From Azospirillum brasilense (GTDB lineage: Bacteria; Pseudomonadota; Alphaproteobacteria; Azospirillales; Azospirillaceae): DNA of 64,000 nucleotides. The first letter of the stretch is position 1, and the number at the start of each line of letters is the position of its first letter. The notes beneath the pieces are model-generated. The model was not told where the DNA came from. It ran no database searches and saw only the letters and a program-made list of their open reading frames with translations. A program made the position numbers and the translations under genes. The DNA is taken from NCBI RefSeq assembly GCF_008365405.1, contig NZ_QOKV01000019.1:62001-126000 (forward strand), in the 5' to 3' direction. Shown here in pieces: positions 48,854 through 57,809 of this stretch.

Positions 48854-51597
48854 TGGCCGAGCCTCTCAAGGATCGCGGGCACATGGACCTGATCGGCCTT
48901 GTAGTTGCCGGTCAGCGCGTACATGACGAGGTTGACGCCGAAGCGGTAGGCCATCTCGCGTTGCCGCTCCCCGCCGGGGACGACCGCGTACAGGGGCTGG
49001 CCGTTGCGGTTCGCCGCCCAGGCGGCGGCCCAGTCGTTGCCGCCGATCAGCACGGGGGACACGCCGTCGTTGGCACGGCCCTCGCGCGCCTCGATCCACA
49101 GATTGCCGCCGTTGTATCGGCCGGGGAAATCGTTCAGCAGGTAGAAGGACTTGGTCAGCACATGGTCGGGCGGCACCAGGGCCAGCGGCGGGATGTCCAG
49201 TCCCTGCACCATGCCCTGGAGCGCCTGGTTGCCCCCAACGGCGCCCGCCGACTGGTCGCGCGTATCGAACAGGATGGTGCCGCCGCTGCGCATGTACTCG
49301 TTCAGCCGGGCGCGGGCGTGGTCGCTCAGCGCGCGCTGGCCGCCGGACACCGGCCAGTAGAGCAGGGGGTAGAAGGCCAGCTCGTCGCTTTCCGGATCGA
49401 CGCCCACCGCCCCGGCGGCCTCAACCGCGGTGCGGCGGGTCAGCACGTCCACGAGGCTTTCCAGCCCGGCGCGTGAGGTGTCGTCCACCGTGCCGTCCCC
49501 GGTGCGCACATAGGCGAGGTAGGTTTCCGCCGTCACCTTGGTCGATTGCGCGTCGTCGGCGCGGGCGGGGGTCCAGGGCGCCGCGGCCATGGGGAGCGCC
49601 GCGCCCAGCGTCAGCAGGACCGCGGCGGCGGCCCCGGCGCGGCGGCGCTTGCCACCTCCCTTGCCACCGAAACGCCAGCCGCCGAGCAGGCCGCGCAGCA
49701 TGAGGGCGATCAGCAGGTCGATCATGGCGAGCGACAGGGCGATGCCGAGCAGCGCCGGCTTCAGCGCCACCTCGCCCCGCGTGCCATAGGGGCCGCGGGC
49801 GACCCCGCCGGGCATGGCGCCCAGAGGCTCGATCCGCGTCAGCGTGGCGGTCAGGTTCAGGGCGCGGCGGGACTCCTCGGTGCCGTAGAAGCCCGGCGGG
49901 TGGCGCGGGCCGAGCACGTCGGCACCGGCGTCCCCGGCGATGGGGAAGGCGGCGGCCGGCGGCGGCACCAGCCGGCCGAAGCCGTCCAGCACCTCCAGCG
50001 GCTCCAGCGTGCCACCATGGGCGCCCCCGGCGACGCCCCCGCTCAGCGTCACCAGACGGCGCAGCATGTCGACGAACAGGCCGGACATCGGCAGGTTGGA
50101 CCATTCCGGGCTGGCGGTGGTGTGGACGAGCACGATGTAGCCGTCTCCGCGCTTTTCCGAGGTGACCAGGGGGGTGCCGTCCTGGAGCCGCGCCCAGGTG
50201 CGGTCGGCGAGGTCCAGCGCCGGTTCGGCCAGCACCTGCCGCGAGACAGCCACGTCGTCGGGGATGTGCAGGCCGACGAAGGGACTGCGGCCGTCGAAGG
50301 GCTGGAGCTTCGCCGGCTCCGACCAGGACAGGGCGCCGCCCAGGGCGCGGTCGCCCAGCCGCAGGCGCACCGGCACCAGACGGTCGGGATTCTGGGCCAG
50401 CCGCGGCCCGGCGAAGCGCAGCAGCACACCACCCTTGCGCACCCAGTCCTCGATGGTCTGGGCCTCCTGCCCGGTCAGGGCGCCGATGTCCGACAGCACC
50501 AGCACGGCGAGGTCGCGCTTCAGAAGCTCGTCCGGCTCGCCGCGGCGCACCTCGTTGTAGGGGGCCAGCGCCCGTTCCAGATAGTGCAGGTCGGACAGCA
50601 GCGGCTGGTTCTCGCCGTTGGCGCGGCCCGAGGCCAGCCCGACCGGGCGGCGACGCCAGCGCTCGTCGAGCAGGACGGTCGCCCCGGCGGTGGTGTCGTT
50701 CTCCACGCGCAGGCTGGCCGCGTCGTTGCGCAGCTCCGCCGGCACCTCGAAGCGCACCTCGCGCGTGAGCTGCCCGGCGTCGAAGGCGACGGGCTGGCGG
50801 GTCAGCAGGCGGCCGTCGGCGCCGGACAGGCGCACGGTGACGCTTTCCGGACGCGAGGCGTCGGCGCGCACCACGCGGGCGGACAGACCGGCGCCCTCCG
50901 ACGAGGGGGGAAGCAGCAGGTGGGGCGGCTTTTCCGCGGAATCGTCGAGGATTTCCAGGGAGCCCATGCGCTGCAGCGTCTCGGCGAGGCCGCGGGCGGT
51001 GCGGTCGCCGATGCCGTCCGACATCCAGACGGTGTGGGCGGAGCCGCGCGCGGCGAGACCGCGCACCGCCTCCAGCGCACCGGCGCGGTCGGTCGGCCAG
51101 GGGTGCGGCTCCAGCGCCTGGATCAGGCGGCGGGCTTCCGAGGCGGGCAGGGGCGGGCTGGCCTTCACCGCCTCGCCCCCGGCGGGCCGGGCGGTCGGCA
51201 GCAGGACGACCGGGCGGTTCTGCCGCTCCGCCTGGGACACCAGCTCCTCCATGGCGGCGCGGCGGCTCGTCCAGTCGCGGCCCGACGCCCAGCCGTTGTC
51301 GACCAGAAGCAGCAGCGGCCCGCTGCCCGGCAGGGCGGCGCGCGGATTCAGCAGCGGCCCGGCCAGCGCCAGGATCAGCAGCGCGGCGACGATCAGGCGC
51401 AGGATCAACAGCCACAGCGGAGTGCGGGCGGGAGTCTCCTCCCGCGCCGTCAGATCGCGCAGCAGCCGGATGGCGGGAAAGCGCACCACCCGCGGGGCCG
51501 GCGGCGTGACGCGCAGCAGCCACCACAGCACCGGCAGGACGGCCAGGGCGGCCAGCACCCACGGAACGGCAAAGGCGATCGGTCCGAAACCCAGCAT
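48850..51597 (-). CDS. DUF4159 protein with BatA-like N-terminal domain
   Basis: A 915-residue membrane protein. The N-terminus (FAVPWVLAALAVLPVLWWLL, then PPAPRVVRFPAIRLLRDL) is the aerotolerance-regulator/BatA N-terminal domain with helices near 8-28 and 60-80. A middle region resembles VWA and amidotransferase folds, a helix pair lies near 610-675, and the C-terminal 200 residues (GGTILFDTRDQS, LTKSFYLLNDFPGRY) form DUF4159. It overlaps the next gene by four bases. In related bacteria such genes lie with moxR and DUF58 genes and are thought to act in envelope or chaperone functions. Confidence 0.85.
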   Translation of the reverse strand: MLGFGPIAFAVPWVLAALAVLPVLWWLLRVTPPAPRVVRFPAIRLLRDLTAREETPARTPLWLLILRLIVAALLILALAGPLLNPRAALPGSGPLLLLVDNGWASGRDWTSRRAAMEELVSQAERQNRPVVLLPTARPAGGEAVKASPPLPASEARRLIQALEPHPWPTDRAGALEAVRGLAARGSAHTVWMSDGIGDRTARGLAETLQRMGSLEILDDSAEKPPHLLLPPSSEGAGLSARVVRADASRPESVTVRLSGADGRLLTRQPVAFDAGQLTREVRFEVPAELRNDAASLRVENDTTAGATVLLDERWRRRPVGLASGRANGENQPLLSDLHYLERALAPYNEVRRGEPDELLKRDLAVLVLSDIGALTGQEAQTIEDWVRKGGVLLRFAGPRLAQNPDRLVPVRLRLGDRALGGALSWSEPAKLQPFDGRSPFVGLHIPDDVAVSRQVLAEPALDLADRTWARLQDGTPLVTSEKRGDGYIVLVHTTASPEWSNLPMSGLFVDMLRRLVTLSGGVAGGAHGGTLEPLEVLDGFGRLVPPPAAAFPIAGDAGADVLGPRHPPGFYGTEESRRALNLTATLTRIEPLGAMPGGVARGPYGTRGEVALKPALLGIALSLAMIDLLIALMLRGLLGGWRFGGKGGGKRRRAGAAAAVLLTLGAALPMAAAPWTPARADDAQSTKVTAETYLAYVRTGDGTVDDTSRAGLESLVDVLTRRTAVEAAGAVGVDPESDELAFYPLLYWPVSGGQRALSDHARARLNEYMRSGGTILFDTRDQSAGAVGGNQALQGMVQGLDIPPLALVPPDHVLTKSFYLLNDFPGRYNGGNLWIEAREGRANDGVSPVLIGGNDWAAAWAANRNGQPLYAVVPGGERQREMAYRFGVNLVMYALTGNYKADQVHVPAILERLGQ

Positions 51598-51650
51598 CGG
51601 CGTCTACGCTGTTGGAGGATGGGGAATAGAGGCCGAGGGCTTTGCCCCCT

Positions 51651-51750
51651 CCCTAACCCTCCCCCGCTTCGCAGGGGAGGGGACTATCCTCCCTCTCCTG
51701 CGAAGCGGGGGGGGGAAGGGGCCCATGCGCAGCATGGGAAGGGTGGGGGC
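51651..51750. repeat. palindromic GC-rich intergenic repeat
   Basis: CCCCCGCTTCGCAGGGGAGG (about 51661-51680) pairs with CCTCTCCTGCGAAGCGGGGG (about 51694-51713), followed by a second hairpin CCCATGC/GCATGGG (51722-51737). It fills the gap between the DUF58 and DUF4159 genes and shares CCCTCTCC-type blocks with the repeats at 5.0 and 56.8 kb but is a different subtype. It could tune expression within the operon. Confidence 0.6.
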
Positions 51751-51765
51751 AACGCGCCGCCCCAC

Positions 51766-52665
51766 CTAAACCGCCTCGCGCGCCAGGGCGCCCCACAGCC
51801 CGAGCAGGGCGGTCTGGGGCGGCCGGTCGGTGCGGTGGACGGCGTAGGTCCAGCCGGCGGTGCGGGCGAGCGCGTCCAAGCCGTCCTGGTGGGCGCGCAG
51901 CCGCTCCAGGTAGGTTTCGCGCACCGCCTCCACGCGGGGCACCAGCAGTTCCTCCTCGCCTTCGAAGCCTTCGAACTCGACGCGGCCCTCGTAGGGCAGG
52001 GTCTCCTCCGCCGGGTCGAGGATCTGCAGCAGATGGCCGCGCACGCCGCGTCCGGTGAGCGCCGACACGGTGGCGTGAATCTCCGGCAGCGGCGACAGCA
52101 GGTCGCCGACCAGAACCACCTGGGCGTGGCGGGGCAGCGGTTCGGGCTGCGGCAGCGCGTCGGGGGAATGGGCGTTGCGCGGGTCGGTCATCTGGCCGGC
52201 CATGCGGTTCAGGGCGAACTTGCCATGGTCCGGGCGCTGGCCGGAGTTCAGCAGCCCCACCCGCTCGCCGCCGCGCACCAGCAGGACCGCGGTGGCGAGG
52301 GTCAGCAGGTCGGCGCGCTCGCGCTTGGTCGGCAGGCCGTTGACCGAGCGGTAGTCCATGGAGGGTGAGCGGTCGCGCCACAGCCAGACGGTCTGGGCGG
52401 CCTCCCACTCGTTCTCGCGCACATAGACGGGCTGGGTCTTGCCGGACTGCCGCCAGTCGATCATCTGCGGCGAGTCGCCGGGCTGGTAGCGGCGGAACTG
52501 CCAGAAGGTCTCGCCCAGCCCGACGCGGCGCCGTCCGTGCACGCCCTGCGCCACCGTGGAGGCGACGCGCTCCGCCGCGACCAGAAGCGGCGGCAGGGTG
52601 GCGGCCAGTCCCTCCGCGCGCTGCTGCGCCCGCAGGGTGGTGGCGCCGAGGGTGGGGGAGGCCAT
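51766..52665 (-). CDS. DUF58 domain-containing protein
   Basis: A 299-residue protein with the DUF58 signature RRYQPGDSPQMIDWRQSGKT (about residues 38-57) and a VWA-like fold (VWLWRDRSPSMDYRS) with a possible MIDAS motif. AAGGA eight bases before the ATG overlaps the moxR stop, so the two are coupled. DUF58 proteins partner with MoxR ATPases. It has no membrane segment, unlike many relatives. Confidence 0.9.
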   Translation of the reverse strand: MASPTLGATTLRAQQRAEGLAATLPPLLVAAERVASTVAQGVHGRRRVGLGETFWQFRRYQPGDSPQMIDWRQSGKTQPVYVRENEWEAAQTVWLWRDRSPSMDYRSVNGLPTKRERADLLTLATAVLLVRGGERVGLLNSGQRPDHGKFALNRMAGQMTDPRNAHSPDALPQPEPLPRHAQVVLVGDLLSPLPEIHATVSALTGRGVRGHLLQILDPAEETLPYEGRVEFEGFEGEEELLVPRVEAVRETYLERLRAHQDGLDALARTAGWTYAVHRTDRPPQTALLGLWGALAREAV

Positions 52666-52675
52666 CGGCGGGTCC

Positions 52676-53719
52676 TTACGACAGCGGGGCGCAGAGGCGG
52701 TTGATGATGTCGTCCAGCGTGATCCCGTCCGCCCGCGCCGCGAAGTTCAGCGCCATGCGGTGGCGCAGCACGGGCTTCGCCAGGGCCACCACGTCGTCGA
52801 GCGACGGCGCCAGCCGCCCGTCCAGCACCGCGCGGGCGCGGGCGGCGAGCATCAGCGCCTGGCTGGCGCGCGGGCCGGGACCCCAGGCGACGTGGCGCTG
52901 CACCTCCGGCAGGTCGGTCGCCTCCGGACGGCCCCGCCGCACGAGGTCGAGGATGCCGTCCACCACCCCTTCGCTGACCGGCACGCGGCGGACCAGGCGC
53001 TGCGCGACCTGGAGGTCGGCGGGGGAGAGCACCGTCACCGCCTGCTCGTCCGCCGAGCCGGTGGTGGCGATCATCATCCGCCGCTCGGCGTCGCGGTCCG
53101 GGTAATCGACATCGATCTGCATCAGGAAGCGGTCGAGCTGGGCTTCCGGCAGCGGGTAGGTGCCTTCCTGCTCCAGCGGGTTCTGGGTGGCCAGCACATG
53201 GAAGGGCTGGGGCAGGGCGTGGTAGTGGCCGGCGACCGACACGCGCCGCTCCTGCATCGCCTGGAGCAGGGCGGACTGGGTGCGCGGGCTGGCGCGGTTG
53301 ATCTCGTCGGCCATCAGGAGCTGGCTGAACACCGGCCCCGGAATGAAGCGGAAGGAGCGGCGGCCCTGCTCGTTTTCCTCAAGCACCTCCGACCCCAGGA
53401 TGTCGGCGGGCATCAGGTCGGGCGTGCACTGGATGCGCTTCTCCGCGAGACCCAGCACGGTGCCCAGCGTCTCGACCAGTCGCGTCTTGGCGAGGCCCGG
53501 CACGCCGATCAGCAGCACATGGCCGCCGGCCAGGAGCGTGATCAGCGTGAGGTCGATGACCTCCTGCTGGCCGAAGATGATCCGGCCGATGCGGTCGCGG
53601 ACGTGGGTCAGCCGGCCGCCCAGCGCCTCGATCTCCGCCATGAGCTGGTGCGGGTTCTCGCCGGCGGGAAAGTTCTGGCCCGGATTGGCCCCCGGATTGA
53701 CGGCGTCGGTTGCGCTCAC
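52676..53719 (-). CDS. MoxR-family AAA+ ATPase
   Basis: A 347-residue cytoplasmic ATPase with Walker A GVPGLAKT, Walker B LLMADEINRA, sensor-1 LATQNP and the MoxR-typical GTYPLPEAQLDRFLM. MoxR proteins act as chaperones that help assemble complexes, with VWA/DUF58 partners. The start is GTG at 53719, which has GGGAG seven bases upstream; the longer ATG frames would add a repetitive Cys/Pro-rich stretch without a site. It is the first gene of a four-gene operon and is divergent from the DUF1285 gene. Confidence 0.93.
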   Translation of the reverse strand: MSATDAVNPGANPGQNFPAGENPHQLMAEIEALGGRLTHVRDRIGRIIFGQQEVIDLTLITLLAGGHVLLIGVPGLAKTRLVETLGTVLGLAEKRIQCTPDLMPADILGSEVLEENEQGRRSFRFIPGPVFSQLLMADEINRASPRTQSALLQAMQERRVSVAGHYHALPQPFHVLATQNPLEQEGTYPLPEAQLDRFLMQIDVDYPDRDAERRMMIATTGSADEQAVTVLSPADLQVAQRLVRRVPVSEGVVDGILDLVRRGRPEATDLPEVQRHVAWGPGPRASQALMLAARARAVLDGRLAPSLDDVVALAKPVLRHRMALNFAARADGITLDDIINRLCAPLS

Positions 53720-53922
53720 GTCTCTGCTCCCGTTTAAGACCATGCACTCTGGTGGGCACTCTGGTGGGCACTCATGACCACTCAATCATGACCGCTGGGG
53801 TCGAAACGGCCATCGTGGCAAATCCGCCAGTCTGGACCTATGTGACGAGTATGGCGAAATTACGTTGCGCGGCCAGTTCCCTCTGCGCCCCTCAGGCCCA
53901 ATTAAAGACGAGAAGGCTAGCG

Positions 53923-54495
53923 ATGAAAGTCGGCAATGACGGGGCGAATGACAAGCGCCCAATTGAAACGCTCTCAGGTGGGGAAAACGTCGAAAGCTTG
54001 CCCCTGACCGCAAGGGAGCAGCGGTTCGACATCCGCATCGCCCGCGATGGCACCTGGTTCCACGAGGGCGACCCGATCCGGCGGATCGAACTGGTCAAGC
54101 TGTTCGCCACCGTCCTGCGGCGGGACGAGGCGGGCGACTTCTGGCTGGTCACTCCGGTCGAGCGCGGGCGGATCGTGGTCGAGGACACGCCGTTCGTCGC
54201 CGTGGAAATGGCCGTAAGCGGAAGTGGAGACGAACAGGCCCTGTCTTTCCGTACAAATTTAGACGAATGGGTCGAATGCGGACCGGATCATCCGATCAGG
54301 GTCATCCACAATCCTGAAAATGGCGAACCGACGCCCTATATCCTCATAAGAAACGGGCTCGAAGCGCGAATTCTCCGGCCGGTCTACTACGAAATGGTGG
54401 ACCGGGCCGACACGCGCGGCCATGATGGTGAGGCTGAGGTGGGGGTATGGAGCAAGAAGGTCTTCTTCGCGCTGGGCAGGCTGCCTGGCGAGTGA
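53923..54495 (+). CDS. DUF1285 family protein
   Basis: A 190-residue protein. The segment FDIRIARDGTWFHEGDPIRR and LVKLFATVLRRDEAGDFWLV identify DUF1285, and the C-terminal IRNGLEARILRPVYYEMVD fits the rest. The family is widespread in Proteobacteria with no settled function. GAGAAGG precedes the ATG at 53923. Its end overlaps the next gene by 49 bases, so it heads the DUF1285-NUDIX-DUF6111-CCA cluster. Confidence 0.88.
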   Translation: MKVGNDGANDKRPIETLSGGENVESLPLTAREQRFDIRIARDGTWFHEGDPIRRIELVKLFATVLRRDEAGDFWLVTPVERGRIVVEDTPFVAVEMAVSGSGDEQALSFRTNLDEWVECGPDHPIRVIHNPENGEPTPYILIRNGLEARILRPVYYEMVDRADTRGHDGEAEVGVWSKKVFFALGRLPGE

Positions 54496-55166
54496 GTCTC
54501 GACGAGATCCGCAAGCGCTTTCCGGGAAGCGCCGCCGCCGGCCTGCGCCCCATGAAGGTGCGCGGCGACCACGATCTGAATCCCGGTTTCGAGCCCTCAC
54601 AGGGCAAGCTGCGGGAGGCCGCCGTCCTGGTGCCGCTGGTCGACCGTCCGGAGGAGTTGACGGTCATCTTCACCCAGCGGACCGCCAACCTGACCGCCCA
54701 TGCCGGGCAGATCAGCTTTCCCGGCGGTCGGATGGAGAGCGACGATCGCGACCCGGAAGACACCGCCCTGCGCGAGACCGAGGAGGAGATCGGGCTGGCG
54801 CGCGACCGCATCGAGGTGCTGGGGCGGCTCGACACCTACGTGACGCGCACCGGCTTTCGAGTGATCCCGGTGGTCGGGCTGGTGCGCCCGCCCTTCCAGA
54901 TGACACCCGACCCGACCGAGGTGGCGGAGGTGTTCGAAGTGCCGCTGGCCGCCATCCTCGACCCGACCAACCCGCAGCGCCACAGCCGCGAGTTCCAAGG
55001 CGCCCAGCGCTATTTCTACGCCTTCCCCTACCAGCAGCGCTTCATTTGGGGGGCGACGGCGGGGATGCTGGTGAATCTCTGCGATGTCCTGCGCGCCGAG
55101 GGCTTGGGGGGCGACTGCCTGGGGAGCGATCGCCTGGGCGACGCGCCCGCCGGCAGCACACCGTAA
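54447..55166 (+). CDS. CoA pyrophosphatase-type NUDIX hydrolase (NudL-like)
   Basis: A 239-residue Nudix enzyme. The UPF0035-type motif TANLTAHAGQISFPGGRMES precedes the Nudix box (GGRMESDDRDPEDTALRE then TEEEIGL), which together mark coenzyme A pyrophosphatases (EC 3.6.1.-). The ATG at 54447 follows GAGGTGGGGG; a GTG at 54492 that overlaps the previous stop is an alternative. It removes 4'-phosphopantetheine from CoA derivatives in characterised relatives; the substrate here is inferred. Confidence 0.88.
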   Translation: MEQEGLLRAGQAAWRVSLDEIRKRFPGSAAAGLRPMKVRGDHDLNPGFEPSQGKLREAAVLVPLVDRPEELTVIFTQRTANLTAHAGQISFPGGRMESDDRDPEDTALRETEEEIGLARDRIEVLGRLDTYVTRTGFRVIPVVGLVRPPFQMTPDPTEVAEVFEVPLAAILDPTNPQRHSREFQGAQRYFYAFPYQQRFIWGATAGMLVNLCDVLRAEGLGGDCLGSDRLGDAPAGSTP

Positions 55167-55177
55167 GGCGGGGCGCG

Positions 55178-55483
55178 GTGCTGCGGATCTTCCTGACGGT
55201 CATCCTGCCGCTGGTCCTGCCGACCGTCGGTTACGCCCTGTACGTGCTGGTGGTCGAGCGGCGCCGCCGCGAGGCGGAGGAGGCGCATGTCCCGGCGCCG
55301 TGGTGGGCGACGGCTCCCTGGCCCTGGCTGGTCTTCGCCGGGGTGGCGGCGATGGCGGTGACTCTGGGCTCCGTTGCCCTGACCAGCGGGGTGGCGCCGC
55401 ACACGCCCTACACGCCGGCCCACCTCGAAGACGGGCGGGTGGTCGGCGGCGGGGCCTCTGGTAGCGGGCCATCTGGCAATTGA
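55178..55483 (+). CDS. DUF6111 family small membrane protein
   Basis: A 101-residue protein with two membrane helices (about 3-22 and 45-65) separated by a basic loop (ERRRREAEEAHVPAPWW). The start is GTG with AAGG upstream, 11 bases after the NUDIX stop. Its place between NUDIX and CCA genes matches that of DUF6111 proteins in Rhodospirillales. Function unknown. Confidence 0.8.
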   Translation: MLRIFLTVILPLVLPTVGYALYVLVVERRRREAEEAHVPAPWWATAPWPWLVFAGVAAMAVTLGSVALTSGVAPHTPYTPAHLEDGRVVGGGASGSGPSGN

Positions 55484-55508
55484 GCGTCTTGCGGGCTAGC
55501 CTGCGGCC

Positions 55509-56795
55509 ATGACCGTCAACGCCCGCATCGCTCCCCAGCCCTGGATGACCGCGCCCGAGACGCGCGCCGTGTTCGACGCCCTGGCCGCGGGAGGGGCGGA
55601 CGCCCGCTTCGTCGGCGGCTGCGTGCGCGACGCGTGGCTGGGCCGCAAGGTCAAGGACATCGACATCGCCACCCACGCTCCGCCGGAGCGGGTGATGGAA
55701 TTGCTGAAGGCCGCGGGCATCGGCGCCATCCCCACCGGGATCGAGCACGGCACCATCACCGCCGTGGTGGGGAAGAAGGCCCATTACGAGATCACCACGC
55801 TGCGCCGCGACGTCGAGACCTTCGGTCGCCACGCCCGCGTGGAGTTCACCGACGACTGGCGGGAGGACGCCGCCCGGCGCGATCTGACCATGAACGCGCT
55901 GAGCTGCACGCTGGACGGCTGCGTCTACGACCCCTTCGGCGGGCTGGCGGACATGGCCGCCGGGCGGGTGCGCTTCGTCGGCGACCCGCGCCAGCGCATC
56001 GAGGAGGACGTGCTGCGCCTGCTGCGCTTCTTCCGCTTCCACGCCCATTACGGGCGCGGCGCGCCGGACGCGGCGGCGCTGGCCGCCTGCGCGGAGATGG
56101 CCCCCCGCCTGCCCACCCTGTCGGGAGAGCGGGTGCGGGGCGAACTGTCCCGCCTGCTGGCGGCGCCCGACCCGGCGTCGGCCTGGGCGTTGATGATCCG
56201 GCTCGGCGTGATGGCGCATCTGCTGCCGGATGCGGTGCGCACGGCCCGGCTGGACGGTCTGGTCCGGCTGGAACACGATTTGGACGAGCCGCCCGACGCG
56301 GTGCGCCGCTTCGCCGCCGTGCTGGACACCGACCGGGCGGGGGCGCTGGCCGTGGCGCAAACCCTGCGCCTGTCCAACGCCGACCGCGACCGCCTCGCCG
56401 CCCTGACCGAGCCACCGATGGCCGTGGCTCCCTCCGACGGGCCGGTGAAGCGGCGGCAGGCGCTCTACCGGCTGGGCGACGCCGGGCTGTACCGCGACCT
56501 CATGATGCTGGCGGCGGTGGATGCCCCGGGCCCGGTGGCGCTCGGCGCGGTGAAGGCGGCGCTGGCGACCGCGGACGATCTGCCGTCCCTGGTCCTTCCC
56601 ATCGCCGGGCGCGACCTGCTGGCCATGGGGATGCCGCGCGGCCCGGCGGTGGGCGCGCTGCTGAAGCAGGTCGAGGCGTGGTGGATTGCCGAGGACTTCC
56701 GGCCGGGACGGGACGAGTGCCTGGCGGAGGCGGGACGGCGCTTGAACACTCCCTCTCCCGTCCCGGGAGAGGGTGCCCGCGCAGCGGGCGGGTGA
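55509..56795 (+). CDS. CCA tRNA nucleotidyltransferase
   Basis: A 428-residue class II nucleotidyltransferase that adds or repairs the 3' CCA of tRNAs. The head domain has GGCVRDAWLGRKVKDIDIAT (residues 36-55), with the catalytic Asp pair D50 and D52, then RRDLTMNAL and the RNA-binding region RIEEDVLRLLRFFRFHAHYG. The rest is the helical body and tail. The last 15 residues (TPSPVPGEGARAAGG) and the TGA are encoded by a REP-like repeat, so the ancestral end was probably a little earlier. Confidence 0.94.
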   Translation: MTVNARIAPQPWMTAPETRAVFDALAAGGADARFVGGCVRDAWLGRKVKDIDIATHAPPERVMELLKAAGIGAIPTGIEHGTITAVVGKKAHYEITTLRRDVETFGRHARVEFTDDWREDAARRDLTMNALSCTLDGCVYDPFGGLADMAAGRVRFVGDPRQRIEEDVLRLLRFFRFHAHYGRGAPDAAALAACAEMAPRLPTLSGERVRGELSRLLAAPDPASAWALMIRLGVMAHLLPDAVRTARLDGLVRLEHDLDEPPDAVRRFAAVLDTDRAGALAVAQTLRLSNADRDRLAALTEPPMAVAPSDGPVKRRQALYRLGDAGLYRDLMMLAAVDAPGPVALGAVKAALATADDLPSLVLPIAGRDLLAMGMPRGPAVGALLKQVEAWWIAEDFRPGRDECLAEAGRRLNTPSPVPGEGARAAGG

Positions 56796-56891
56796 GGGTC
56801 GCCCAAGGATGGAGCGACTGATCCTCGATGGTACCCTCACCCTCCCGCCGCCTTGCGGCGGGCCCCTCCCTCTCCCGGGGCGGGAGAGGGG
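56749..56891. repeat. inverted pair of REP-like palindromic repeats
   Basis: The left element (about 56749-56796) reads CCCTCTCCCG/CGGGAGAGGG, then CCCGC/GCGGG, then GGGTGAGGGT. The right element (about 56831-56891) is the reverse arrangement. They match the pair at 4982-5131 in order, orientation and spacing (about 35-40 bases). The left copy overlaps the end of the CCA gene and the right copy ends 10 bases before the hemF stop, so the pair separates two convergent genes. Confidence 0.75.
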
Positions 56892-56901
56892 GTCCTGAGG
56901 G

Positions 56902-57789
56902 CTACGGCCACTTCACCTCGGGCGGCATGCTCATCAGGATGGCCTCGGTGTTGCCGCCGGTCTTCAGGCCGAAGGTCGTTCCGCGGTCGTAGAGCAGGTT
57001 GAACTCGACGTAGCGGCCGCGGCGGATCAGCTGGTGCTCGCGCTGCTCCGGGGTCCAGGGCCGGTTCATGTGGCGGCGGACCAGGGCGGGGAAGACCTCC
57101 AGGAAGGCCAGCCCGACGTCGCGGGTGAAGGCGAAGTCGGCCTCCCAGTTCCCGGAATCCAGGTTGTCGTAGAAGATGCCGCCGACGCCGCGCGCCTCGC
57201 CGCGGTGCGGCAGGAAGAAGTAGCGGTCGCACCACTCCTTGTAGTGCGCGTAGCAGGTCGGGTCGTGGCGGTCGCAGGCGTTGCGGAAGGCGGCGTGGAA
57301 GTCGGCGGTGTCCTGTTCGTCGGGCACCATCGGGGTCAGGTCGGCGCCGCCGCCGAACCAGCCGATGCTGGTCACGATGTGGCGGGTGTTCATATGGGTG
57401 GCCGGCACCAGGGGCGAGCGCATGTGCGCGACGAGGCTGATGCCCGACGCCCAGAACCGCCCGTCCTCCGCGGCGCCGGGAATGTTGGCGCGGAACTCCG
57501 GGCTGAAGGTGCCGTGCACCGTGGAGACGTTGACCCCCACCTTCTCGAACACGCGGCCGCGCATCACCGACATCACGCCGCCGCCGCCCTCGCCGCCGCC
57601 ATGGTCGGGGCGCTGCCATGGCTTGCGCTCGAAGCGGCCCGGCGGCAGGTCGGCATGGGTGCCGGTCAGTTCGTCCTCGATCCGTTCGAACTCGGCGCAG
57701 ATGCGGTCGCGCAGTTCGGCGAACCAGGCGCTGGCCTGAGCCTGCCGGCCGGTTCTGATGTCCATGGCGTCGGTGGAGGAGGTGGTCAT
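56902..57789 (-). CDS. hemF: oxygen-dependent coproporphyrinogen III oxidase
   Basis: A 295-residue enzyme (EC 1.3.3.3) of haem synthesis that decarboxylates two propionates of coproporphyrinogen III with O2. Family motifs are clear: HMRSPLVPATHMNTRHI, GGGADLTPM, CDRYFFLPHRGEARGVGG and the C-terminal GGNTEAILMSMPPEVKW. Length and start MTTSSTDAMDIRTGRQ fit. It lies upstream of, and on the opposite strand to, the petABC genes, which need haem; it is followed by a REP-like pair. The gene starts 20 bases after the trmL stop, so the two may share a transcript. Confidence 0.97.
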   Translation of the reverse strand: MTTSSTDAMDIRTGRQAQASAWFAELRDRICAEFERIEDELTGTHADLPPGRFERKPWQRPDHGGGEGGGGVMSVMRGRVFEKVGVNVSTVHGTFSPEFRANIPGAAEDGRFWASGISLVAHMRSPLVPATHMNTRHIVTSIGWFGGGADLTPMVPDEQDTADFHAAFRNACDRHDPTCYAHYKEWCDRYFFLPHRGEARGVGGIFYDNLDSGNWEADFAFTRDVGLAFLEVFPALVRRHMNRPWTPEQREHQLIRRGRYVEFNLLYDRGTTFGLKTGGNTEAILMSMPPEVKWP

Positions 57790-57809
57790 GGGCGGGCGTC
57801 CGGCGTCGG

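Noticed and set aside
53720..53785. N-terminal extension of MoxR containing an ECPPECPPEC repeat
   Set aside because: It comes from a short tandem DNA repeat in the divergent promoter region; the GTG at 53719 has a good ribosome-binding site and the ATG starts further upstream do not.
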